The position numbers and the translations under genes were made by a program. 64,000 nt of DNA from Phanerochaete sordida (lineage: Eukaryota; Basidiomycota; Agaricomycetes; Polyporales; Phanerochaetaceae), in assembly GCA_019973155.2 (NCBI GenBank), contig BPQB01000080.1, positions 62,001-126,000 on the forward strand, in the 5' to 3' direction. The notes below the pieces were generated by a model. That model saw only the letters and a list, made by a program, of their open reading frames with translations, was not told the DNA's origin and ran no database searches. Of the stretch, positions 45,040 through 54,954 are shown in pieces. Position 1 is the stretch's first letter; the number at the start of each line of letters is the position of its first letter.

Positions 45040-46550
45040 GAACGCCTACTGATTTGTATGGTCGTCGCCTCTGTGAAGGTTCTGACACCGGTGGGACAAG
45101 GGCTCGTCCCAGCAATGTCTTCTTTCTCCGATGAAGCGACTGTCTCGGGGCATAATGGTCCCTGATACCACTGAAGAGTGGCTGGCGGGCCACCTGACTG
45201 AGGCCCGGACGTGGATAGTGGTCACGCCGCAGTCGGAGGTTGGTCTCCATCCCTGTGTAATCAGAGTCTCCGTGCTTACTCGGAGTAGTCGTAGATCACC
45301 CAGCCGACGGAGGACAGTGGGTACTCTGAAGTCTGGGTAGGATATCGCACTGTCAGGCTCAATTCGAGGGACTACAGATGGATAGCATACTCTGGTGCAG
45401 CCTCACCGCATATTATGGACATTCGAAATGCATGGCCCTCTGCGTGAATGGATCGTAGCGTTCTTGATGGGATGAGAGCGCGTTTGGGGAAACGGGAACA
45501 TTCAGAGAAAGCGCTGTCAAGTCGGAGCACCGGACGCAGTTCGCCATAGATCATTGCGCGATGTGACGGCGGATTCGCGCAACGACTGAGAGGTCCTCAG
45601 GTCACTATCTTCAGGCGGAGCCCGTGATGCAGTAGTACCACTGGCAGGAGGGCATCGGTGCATAGTGTACTACCGTATCCATGTAACTGAGCATAAGAGC
45701 TGTAGAGGCGTGAAGAGAAACACGATACCACAATATGCATCCGTTGAACACGGAGTACTTGTGCGAGCTGTGTCGGATTTCGACTGTGAGTCTGTGACTG
45801 GTTCTGCAGAGGTTCTGGCGCCTGTCTGAATTCACAGTTTGAGCTGAGCCGCGTGCGATTTCTAGCCTTGGCCCATTTTGGTTCGGCTGCAGGCTCGCTT
45901 TACGCGCCTGGATCATCTGAACCGGTTCGTGTCCCAGTCGCGTTGCTGCATGGCGAGGGAACCGCGGCTTGCCTCCCACCATCGTTGTGCGGACACTCTC
46001 GGGTTCAAATCATCCTTGGACGACTGTCACAGAGCTACTATGAGGCACGGCTGCCTCGAACGCGGTCTTTCTCAAGGCGCTATGTTCGGGGCCACCGATG
46101 GGCTGAGAACTCGTACACTCAAGCCTGCGCAACCAGCAGTTGCATGCGCGCGGTCACATTCATCGCACCCCGCACTGTAGCGCTTGCGTTGTGTGGGCAC
46201 GTCTTCGTGCATTTTAGGGCTTCTAAGACCCTGTGCGCGACCACCCTGTCGGCACAGATCTCGTCGCAAATTTCCTGACGCCATCATCTGGTGCGTGTCC
46301 CTACTTCTTTGAGTCATCGTAGTGCTTATGCTTATACCAGGCTGGATGCAGCGTAGAACGGCAACCAGAGTCGATGGGTGTGTCTCTGTAATATATGCAC
46401 ACGCCGTGCGTCGCTGCGCCCCTCTGGCAGCAGTTTGTAAGGCTCATCACAGCATGCAAAGACTGGCCAGTCTTTCCGCGTCTGCAGCCAAGTCATGATT
46501 GCGTTTTGCTGCGTCGTGACAGTCAGAGCGTCCTGCTCCGCCACTTTGCC
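45040..46550. other. 1.5-kb spacer without recognised gene
   Basis: Short frames only. A GGTTCAAATC word near 46010 resembles a tRNA B-box but has no matching T-stem. Confidence 0.45.
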
Positions 46551-47321
46551 GTCAGGTCTCTAACGTGAACGGGCGTGGGCAGGCCAAGTCAGCTGATGTG
46601 GCGAGCAGGCGCGCTCCGGCGTCGCTCGCATCTTCGCTGTCGTGTCGCGGCGAGCCGGTTTGCGATGGGCGTACATGTACGTCACCTGCAGGCCCACGTT
46701 CGCTTATTTTGAGCGTACTTCTGATCTTCGTTCTGTGAGTGTTGTACTGTATGCAGCCTTGAATGCGGCTGAACTGAGAGGGCCTTAGTAGTGCACTCGA
46801 TGCTCGCAGACCTACATTCAAGTCGTGCGGCGTCATTCGCTTACGAGAGGTATGCTTCCACGCATTTATTTGTACTCGCTTCTCACGACGTAGCTGTAGC
46901 GAGACCTTGTTCCAGCTTTCGCAGCTTTACCATTAAGCCTCGACGCGCTGAGGCAGGCACGCCTAATTCTTCCCCGCTCCCGCTGCTTCTTGCCCCGGCA
47001 GTTCCCAAAGCCCCGCTCACGCGACCTCTCACGGTCTAAACGCGCGCATGCCGCCCAACGGCGGGCGCTGCATTCCTCGACTACCTAGATGCCGGCGTGC
47101 ACCAGCCTGAGCAACGTACTACACGGTAGCAGAAGCCCTTTGGCATTGCGAGTCGCCGTCGCCGGACGCTTACGTGCATGGGGCTTCTCTGGCCGGCGAT
47201 ATTCCCACTGCGTGTATGCTCGTGAGGCACGTTCCATGGCCTCGTCAGGCTGCGCTGCTCAAGAGCCAATGGATGCAGGCTCTGTAAGTCGAGGGCCCTA
47301 GGCTGTGACGCCCGCAAGAGA
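46551..47321 (+). repeat. LysM upstream module, copy at LysM-4
   Basis: Begins with a relative of the 30866 copy (TCTAA-GTGAACGGG, GCGAGCAGGCGCGCTCCGG, GTCGCTCGCATCTTCGCTGT) and contains the marker CCTGCAGGCCCACGTTCGC at 46685-46703. Similarity weakens after about 46760. Confidence 0.7.
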
Positions 47322-47330
47322 CATAAAAAG
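47322..47330 (+). promoter_or_regulatory. TATA-like box of LysM-4
   Basis: CATAAAAAG, 78 nt before the start, aligned with the LysM-1 and LysM-3 boxes. Confidence 0.6.
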
Positions 47331-47408
47331 GCTAAGATATGTAGGAGGGGTACCCCAGAGCAAGGTGTCCTAGCTCCCCTCCTCTGCCTCTCCCTCTTCA
47401 ACTCAGCC

Positions 47409-48032
47409 ATGTTTGCCACCGCGACCCTCGCTGCCTTCGCCGCACTCTTGCTCACCGGTGCGTCGCTCCCGCGCCCGTCGCGTCCTGTCATTAACCCACC
47501 CCTAGTGCGCGCCCAGATCCCCGCGGACTGCGCGCGCACCGCGACCGTGCAGAGCGGCGACACCTGCAACGGGATCTCCGCTGCTCAAAACGTCTCGACG
47601 TAAGCCCGCTCGACGCGATTGCGGGCACGAAGGCGGCGCTGACGGGTAGACAGCTTCCAGCTCGCGCACGTCAACCCCGGGATCGACGCGGCGTGCGACA
47701 ATCTGCAAGTGGGCGAGGTGCGTAGCGGAACATGTGATGCGGACCGGCGCTGACGGTGCGGCTGTCCAGACACTCTGCCTGGGCATCACTGGTCAGGACT
47801 GCACGACGGTGCACGTCGTGCAGAGTGGCGACTTCTGCGCGGCGATCGCCGCCACGGCGGGCATCCCGCTCGCCACGCTCCTCCACAACAACCCGAACGT
47901 CAACTCTGGGTGCACCAACCTCGGCATCGGAGAGGTGCGTGGCTTGGTATGCGTGTCGCGGTGCGGTGCTGATTTGTTGGTGGGATGTTGCAGGTGCTGT
48001 GCACGACGAGCGAGACCATCAACTATTCCTGA
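47409..48032 (+). CDS. secreted two-LysM protein LysM-4 (136 aa)
   Basis: Exons 47409-47457, 47506-47599, 47654-47717, 47770-47934, 47994-48032. Signal peptide MFATATLAAFAALLLTVRA. LysM 1: TVQSGDTCNGISAAQNVS and FQLAHVNPGIDAACDNL (almost LysM-1). LysM 2: VVQSGDFCAAIAATAGIP and LLHNNPNVNSGCTNLGIGE, intermediate between LysM-1 and LysM-3. Eight cysteines present; ends TINYS. The promoter module groups it with LysM-1. Its downstream neighbour is the second copy of the coiled-coil gene, so two LysM genes of the window each sit near a coiled-coil copy. Confidence 0.93.
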
Positions 48033-48357
48033 GCGGCAGGATGGAAAGGCCGGAAGTGAGACTACGCTGAGAAAGCTTCGTGAACAGCCTGTTACCTGTA
48101 GTATGCGTAGCTGAACAAGATGAGATGAATGCGATCGCTCGCGAAGGGCGCCCAGCCTCGGAAACAGGCGGCGCCACAAAGCTTGCTAGCATCGTAAAGA
48201 GCAACAACCCGCGACACGGCCTCGCCATGTCTGTCAGGGAGCTTGCAGGGGTATTTGTTGAGGGTCGACATGCGCATTAAAGCAAGCTCGAGTCAAAGAC
48301 ATAAAGCGCAGTTTTTTAGTATTTTATCTAGGATTATTACATTTTCTGGAGCTTTTC

Positions 48358-50760
48358 TCATCCACCATCACCGTCCCCAGAGCCACATATCCGCAGGGCC
48401 GCCTCCAGCAACTTTATCCGATCCTTCACCTCGTCGCGCTCCGCGCGCTGCAATGTCCCCTCGAACCCAAACCTCTGGTCCAACGCGCGATTTTCCTCAC
48501 CAAACCACGCCAGCCTCCTCTCGTACGCGTCCTGCAGCCGGGCAGTCTCGGCCTCCTGGGCCCCCAACGCGCGTCGCGCTTTGATGATCTCCGCAGAGAT
48601 GCCCATGATGTCCGCGTCCCGCGCCGCAGTCTCCCGCGCGACGTCCTGCGCATCTGCACGGACCCTGTCGAGCGCGAGCCGCGCCTCGTCGAGAGCCGCG
48701 TCCTCCTCGGCCTGGGCCTCCAGCAGGGCGACTCGCGCCTGAGCCTCGGTGAGTCTCGCCAGGAGGTCGTCCGCCAGCGCGTCGTCCGCACGCGCGCCGG
48801 CCTGGTAGCCTGCGACGGCCGCCCGGTGTTGGCGGCGCTCTGTGTCGTGTGCGTCGAGGACGGCCTTGAGCTCGGCCCGCGCCGCGTCGAGCTGAGCCTG
48901 ATCCTTCGCCCAGCCGCCGCTCACCATCGTCAGGCGCCACTCGAGGCCCTGGCGCTCCTCCTCGAACTCAGCGAGGGCGTCCGGGGCCGAGGCGGTGAGT
49001 GCGGCTGCCTCGGCGGTGAGGGCGTCGAGGGCGGCTTCTTCTTGGGCGGCCCATGTCTCGAGGAAGGCGAGCTGCTCGGCCTCCTCGGCGCGCTCTGCGG
49101 CGCAGGTGTGCATGTGCTGGCGGTGCTCGAAGACGCTGAGGTCGAGCCGCTCTTGCACGTCGTTGTATGCGGCGGTGGAATGAGCGAGGGAGTCGGTGAG
49201 GTCCGCGACGTCCTTCTCGAGGGCAGCGGTGTGTTCGTGGTCGACAGTGTGGATGTCGGTGGCGGCCATGAGCAGCGCGGCCTCAGTGACCGCACCGTCC
49301 TCAATCGCCTGGTTGATGTTAGCCTTCACTGCAGAGGTCTCGTGCAGGAGGCTGTCGCGCTCCTCGAGGAGGGATGCGTGGTCGGTGCGAGCGGCGACTA
49401 GCTGTTCGTCGACAGAGGCGAGCTGAGCCTCGAGAGACGCCTCCTCGGCTTGGGCGGCGGCGAGTGTAGCGGCGTGTTCCTGCTCGCACAGGAACTCACG
49501 AGCAGTGAGGGCCGCGACCTGGAAGACGAGCCGAGCGAGATCCTTCTGACGTTCGATCGCTGCTGCCTCGTGTGCGGCAGCCTCAGCAGAGATCTCGTCC
49601 TGGAGAGTGGTGAGTGTAGCCTGGGCGGCGAGCGCCTCTGTTGCCAGGATCGCTGCGGCTTGTTGGTGAGCTTGGGTGTGCTCGGCGAGCTCGCGCTGTA
49701 GAGAGTCCTCCGCCTCGAGGAGGGCGGCGTGATCGGTGTCGAGTGCGTCGAGCTGCGCGTCATGGTCGGCCAACTCCTGAAGTAGGTTGCGTTCGACGTC
49801 GGCTGCCTGGGCAGCGTCGTCGGCGAGTCTGTCTTCAGTCTCTCTTACGCACGCAGAGGCCCGGGTGTAGAGATCCTGGGTGTCCTTCAGGTCGGCGCGG
49901 AGGATCTGAGCCTGCCTCGCTGCCGTATCGAGCTCATCCTACCACAATCCCAGTCAGGCTTTGCGCGCTGTAATAACCACAAACAGCATACCTGAGCAGC
50001 TCGAAGCTTGACCGAGTTGTCGACGCTCGTCTGCTTCAGACGTGCGACCTTGATGTCGTTCTGGAGCAGCTGGCCCTCGATCGGTCCGAGGGACACGGTG
50101 AGTTCCATGAGAGTCGTGACCTGCTCTGTATGGGCCTCCTCGAGCTCCGCGTTGAGGGCGCGGTATTTCGAGATGACGGCTTCGAGATTTCCAGTGCCGG
50201 TGACGATCTTGAAGGCTCTGTCGATGACGAACAGGAGAGCCCGCTGCCGGTCGGGAACCGTCAGCCTCGCAGTTTCCGAGAAAAAAATATGCGCTCACCG
50301 TCACCATTAAGAAGCCGAGGATGAGCATGGTCAGCATGAACCATGGCTTCGCTTCGTCGAACACGTCCCAGAGGAGCGTGGACAGCCCAACGTTGCGAAC
50401 CAAATGGCCGTCGATGCAGACCGCGACGTTGGTCTCGGGATCGGCGGGCTGGCAGAGGTACCCGAAGTAGGGAGCGACGGTGTCGACAGCGGGATACCAG
50501 GGGAGTCGGCCGTTCTTGGCGAGGTCGACGAGTTGGGGAACGAGGTTGCTCACGTCAATGAAGGCGTGAGCGAGGAGGGGGAGAGGGTTTCCGGCAGTGC
50601 ACACAACGCGTGGCACGAACCGGTCGAGCCAGTCTTCGAGAGTGAAGAAAGGACCGAGGACTCTGTCCAGTACTGGATACATGATGGCTTTGAGGAAGGG
50701 GGCGTTCCGGGGGAGCGGGCGTGTTATGTACCCTGCGGCTGGCATTTCGAACTGGACCAA
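48358..50760 (-). CDS. membrane-anchored long coiled-coil protein, copy B (764 aa)
   Basis: Exons 50760-50299, 50243-49992, 49938-48358. Very close duplicate of copy A along its whole length, with long identical stretches in the transmembrane region and coiled coil; it ends GSGDGDGG. The first intron (50298-50244) is 55 nt and contains a T7 run where copy A has a shorter pyrimidine tract. Translated without splicing, this segment would shift the frame, so the intron is required. From ATG 50760 the protein has 26 extra residues (MVQFEMPAAGYITRPLPRN and following) before the methionine that starts copy A (equivalent at 50682); starting there gives 738 aa. Function unknown; a tether or organelle-surface scaffold would fit the build, by inference. 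Confidence 0.8.
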
Positions 50761-51832
50761 CTTCCAGCCGTAAGCCAGGTGAGCCCCAGCTTGTCAGTCT
50801 TGCACTCTCTGGAGGCTGCTTCATGCAAGCCACAGTATCGGATGACACTGCGTTACATGTGTAGATTGCAACATCTTTGCCGTCGGTCTGTGCTGGTGCC
50901 AGGGCTGACTGAAAAGTTCGGGAGAGCGTACCTGCTCCCAAGCCCCCAAAACGGCCGACGACGCGACTGTCGCGTCGTGACATGCAGCGTCGTACAGAGA
51001 TGCAGCCAGAATCATCTAAGAGCGCTTTCGAGGGTCAATGGAGACGTTCGACTCGGAGCTGGACGAGCCCGGTGCTCATCGTTTCCACTGCTGCTGGTGA
51101 CGCGAAACGCGAAGCTGGGCTACTGGATAGATGATCAGAAAGAGCTCAGTCTCAGCGAGGTCCCTGTGCGTTGGCCTCCACAGAAAGCATCTCAGAATGA
51201 CAACGTAGAATATTCGAGGCCAAGATGAGGGAGAGAGGTGAGGGTAGGGAGCGCGGAACGACGCGACGCGTCTCGTCGAGCGTTCGGCTTTGGCCGATCA
51301 ACGCGCGCCTCGCGCGGAGCCTCCGCTCGCTCATCTCGCTCCTTCACCGCATCCTCTTCCTCGGCAACGAAGCATTTAACCTTTGACTCTACCAACCTCC
51401 GTGTCCGTCGAAACTCGGGATCAAACGGGGGCCAGGCTCTGCTGAGGCTACCTGCGGAGGCCGTGTATGACGCCTCGGAGAGAACGATCTTAGAAGGTCA
51501 GTTTGGCTGCCAATCCGGGCACCCTCCAGCATCTCGAAGCTTGAGGGTCTGATGCATATGAGCGGGGATGACCGCCACTTGCGATGTTCACGAATGCTCT
51601 GGCTCTGTTTGCGATCACTCCGCGCACTTACGCTTGTACTTCCGGTCGGACAGTAGCATTCGTGCCCGCTCATTACTTCGCCTCCGAGCGAAGTCGCGAT
51701 GCGCCACTCGCTTAGGCATGCTTCGGCGCATGAGCACGGTCTGAGAAGTTCAGACTATGCCCGCTGGTCCGTACATTCTGGAGCTACAGCCAATGCGGCT
51801 ATTCTCCTCGTAGGCCTAGGAACACAACGCCG
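50761..51832. other. 1-kb spacer between coiled-coil copy B and secreted-family member 2
   Basis: Divergent promoter region. A possible CCAAT box (AGCCAATG) near 51789. No gene seen. Confidence 0.45.
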
Positions 51833-51841
51833 TATATAAAG
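51833..51841 (+). promoter_or_regulatory. TATA box of secreted-family member 2
   Basis: TATATAAAG, 57 nt before the start codon. Confidence 0.65.
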
Positions 51842-51898
51842 GCGGGTCGCTGGCAAGAGCAAGAACAGCACTACTATCTTCATCCCAACCACTCACTC

Positions 51899-52527
51899 AT
51901 GCACTTCACCCAGATCGCCTCTCTCGTCGCCGCGGCCTTGGCCATCCCGACCTTCGCGTCCCCTGCGCACGTCAAGCGCCAGAGCCCGCCCCCTGGGCTG
52001 CCCATCGTCACAGGCACGAGCCCCGGGAGCATCGTCGCCCCCGCCGCCGGCTCGACGCTGACTGCCGGCCAGTCGTTCCCCTTCCAGGTGGCCGTCCCCG
52101 AGTGGAACCACTGCCACGATGCCTACACCCCCGTCAACATGTACGTGCTGGCCGCGCAGCCGACGACGGCAAACCTGAACTCGACGTACGGGTTCACTGA
52201 CAACCTGGCGTACCTTGGAGGCTGGGTTGTTTATAACTTCCCCGGTGAGTGCCTGATGTGGCTGGTCTTATGTCGACGTTGAGTCTCATGCTGGTGACTC
52301 TCCCAGGGCTCCCGAACATGGGGCCATCGCCTCCGTCTACCTTGGTCGCCCCCGTACTTGACGAGTCTTTCAACGGACAGACCGTCTATCTAGCCAGCAT
52401 TGAAACGATTGAAGGATGCCCGGTGAGTAGCCAAAAGCGCCCTCTTCAAGCGTATGCTGAGCATATACAGCCCGACGGTTTCTGGGAATACGTCATCGAT
52501 TCCGTTGCAGTAACATACGCTTCGTGA
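51899..52527 (+). CDS. small secreted protein, GFSDYL family member 2 (172 aa)
   Basis: Exons 51899-52244, 52307-52422, 52471-52527 (519 nt). Signal peptide MHFTQIASLVAAALAIPTFA followed by AHVKR, a likely Kex2 processing site. Core: GSIVAPAAGSTLTAGQSFPF, NHCHDAYTPVNMYVLAAQP, LNSTYGFTDNLAYLGGW; exon 2 has a Pro-rich start and FNGQTVYLASIETIEGCP; exon 3 WEYVIDSVAVTYAS. Two cysteines are conserved with the family (CH in the core, C before the last intron), suggesting one disulfide. Intron phases equal members 1 and 3. The alternation of hydrophobic residues predicts a small beta-sandwich; function unknown. Confidence 0.85.
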
Positions 52528-53023
52528 GGTCTGTGTCGCAGAGCCTAGTTGCTACTCTGGAGTAGTGGGAGCGGTCCAGGTTTTATGGGTCGAACAAGGC
52601 CCATTCTGAGATCTGCTGCAAGCATACACGGCTGGGTTTTCACAGTCTCATCTGTATTCTTGAATAGAGGTCTAGATGCAACGCTCAATGTATGCGATTT
52701 TTAGGAACGGCTGCGACAGATCTCAGGTCGTGCATCGATTTCAACGCATATCTCCCAGTTGCAGCTAGTAACGCATAGAACTCTGACGCAGAAGATGCAT
52801 TTCGTTCCACACGCATAGCAAACTTTCGCCGCGCTCTCACTCTTGAGGGCAGCTCCTGTTCTAGCACCTGTAGCTAGCCCTTGCCTGGCAAGAGCTATCT
52901 ATAGCACGCGGAAGCACTGTGCGCCACAAAGCTAATGCTGCCTCCATCTAGCCACCTACTACACCAGGCCATAGCCTGCCTGGCCGCCATCCGAGAGCAC
53001 GTCGAGAACCACCATACACATCG
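52528..53023. other. spacer between secreted-family members 2 and 3
   Basis: About 500 bp, AT-rich on the left. No gene seen. TATAAAG at 53024-53030 precedes member 3 by 46 nt. Confidence 0.45.
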
Positions 53024-53076
53024 TATAAAGGTACGGCTCCCCAGTGTCTCCGGCAACCCACCTCCACCGCGCAATA

Positions 53077-53704
53077 ATGCTTTTCGTACATATCTTCGCT
53101 CTTCTCGCCGCTGCCCTGGCAGCCCCGGGCTCCGCCTCTCCCATCAAGCGGCAGTACAACACCGTCACCCAAGTCGACATGGTCGCATACATCGACGCGC
53201 CGCCGGCCGGCACCAGCATGGCCACGGGCGCGTCGACGCCGTTCGCCCTCGCGAACGGGTGGTACGCCGACTGCTACCCGGTCTGGACGCCGCTGGACAT
53301 TTACGTCCTCGCGGACGCGCCGGCGCCCGAGGGGCTGAACACGACGTACGGGTTCTCCGACTACCTGGCGTACATCGGGAGGTACCAGGAGATTAATTGG
53401 AATTGTGCGTGCACGCTTTGTGTGGCTGGGGTGGCAGGGATGCTGACCGCGCATGCGGCACGTAGCTCCGTATGTTCCCCCTGATTCGCCTCCGCCTCCG
53501 CCGACGGCTTTGATGATGCCTGCTCTTGATACGGCGTACGTCGGCGCAGATGTCTACCTGACCGTAGTCATGAATTTCACGGAATGCGCGGTAAGCTTGC
53601 GTGTAATATAAGCGTGACCTAATCGCCCATTCACTCGTCGCCTCCAGCCCGACGATCACATAGACGTCGGGATCAGCTACGTGACAATAACCTACGATGG
53701 ATGA
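53077..53704 (+). CDS. small secreted protein, GFSDYL family member 3 (169 aa)
   Basis: Exons 53077-53404, 53466-53590, 53648-53704 (510 nt). Signal peptide MLFVHIFALLAAALAAPGSA, then SPIKR, a probable Kex2 site. Core: IDAPPAGTSMATGASTPFAL, DCYPVWTPLDIYVLADAP, LNTTYGFSDYLAYIGRY. Exon 2: Pro-rich start, then AYVGADVYLTVVMNFTECA. Exon 3: IDVGISYVTITYDG, in the pattern of member 2. Head-to-tail neighbour of member 2, so a local duplication, while member 1 lies 18 kb away on the other strand. Unknown function. Confidence 0.85.
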
Positions 53705-53871
53705 ATCGCCAGCACGAGGTTGTCTGTATCATGTTAAATCTCTGGAAGCCCTGATGTCCAGAGAAATGCAAGTATTTTCTTAGTCCAAGCGAGATAGATC
53801 GAAAATGCAGTGGCGTTTCGCTACGATAGCATATCGTGACAAGTCTTGTATGTACGCAAAAGCTGTCCGTG

Positions 53872-54473
53872 CTATCTCGCGACTCCAATCGTCGAGTAAG
53901 ACGGAGAGTTCATTGACGATGCGTCGTTGGAGGATAGATTACTGGTTTCCTTGTAGCGTTCAAGTTCAATGGAGGATCGTGCGGGATAGTTGCCAGTAGG
54001 TTCATTGCCGCCGTAGTCCTTGCCAAGTTCAGAGACCGGCGACCCTTCGCCGAAGTCGATACCCAAGCCTTGGTGCTTGCGTCCCGGGCTGAGCTGCCCT
54101 TCGAAGTCGGGTGGGTCAAGGTATGGAAGATATCTCGTTGGGAAGACTGGAGTCGGGACTCGTGCAGCGTCTTCCTCCCCATCGTGTATGGCCTTGGGCA
54201 TGAAGTCAGACTCCGCGCATTTGCATTGATCAGAGTACTCACCAGACCGCTCGGCGTTGCTCTGCGGCGCCCGAAGCGAGTACGCAAGCCCCCCAGCCCA
54301 CCCTGCATGACAAGTATCTTCATGCTCATATAGACGGTGAACGAGATGAGCAGGACGGCGATGAGGCCTAGACCGATGTAGAACAGCACGTCCAGGGGGC
54401 GCGTCGGAGGCGGGCCTGAGTTGGAGATTTGCATGTGTGTAGTCGTCGTGTATAGACCGGGAAGCGGCGCCAT
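53872..54473 (-). CDS. single-pass membrane protein with acidic Ser/Pro tail (183 aa)
   Basis: Two exons: 54473-54243 and 54192-53872 (552 nt), joined by an intron with a GTGAGT donor and GTCTGAC branch. Short outside part (28 residues, Pro/Thr-rich), one transmembrane helix (VLFYIGLGLIAVLLISFTVY), a basic stretch (TRFGRRR), then a 120-residue polar tail with EEDAARVPTPVFPTRYLPYL, DPPDFEGQLSPG and a Ser/Asn-rich end. No family recognised. The acceptor is CCCAAG, weaker than usual. Confidence 0.7.
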
Positions 54474-54954
54474 TCTTGCTATGGGCGGGGGCAATGCGCA
54501 GCGTTGCAGTGAGTTGCACGAAGTCACCAAACGCCGCGCACCGTCAGCTTGATGCCCAAGTCAGCCGCGCCCTATCACCAGGTCAGCACAGTCTGCTCCG
54601 AAATACAGTCTCACCAGCCTCCGCCCTCCGTACATATTCACGGCACTAGGTGTATTGTGCTCGACACCGCTCCTAGAGTGCACTGTCGCATGCCTGGTAC
54701 GTAGACGTTGCGGAGGAGATGAAGGTAGACGTCGAGACTCAGGGGGATTCGAACAACGACAGCTGCCATCTTCGGTCATGCGGCAGGTTCCGCTTACCGT
54801 AGAAGGCAAGCGCGATCAATCCTCGAGCACATTTTCGGCGGCTCTGCTCATTGGCCTGGCTCGCCTTCCTGCTGCTCTATCCTCCGCTTCGTCTCTGTCT
54901 CCTCCGGCCTACTTTCAGCTCCACGCGTATAGTCAGGCGGTCTAATCTGTCACC
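54474..54954. promoter_or_regulatory. divergent spacer before UTP18
   Basis: About 480 bp with the start regions of both neighbours; no other feature recognised. Confidence 0.4.

Noticed and set aside
46000..46030. GGTTCAAATC resembling a tRNA B-box
   Set aside because: No complementary T-stem around it and no A-box or acceptor stem at the right distance.
48358..50760. Coiled-coil copy B as a frameshifted pseudogene
   Set aside because: The apparent shift lies inside a segment with donor, branch and acceptor; spliced, the frame is open throughout.
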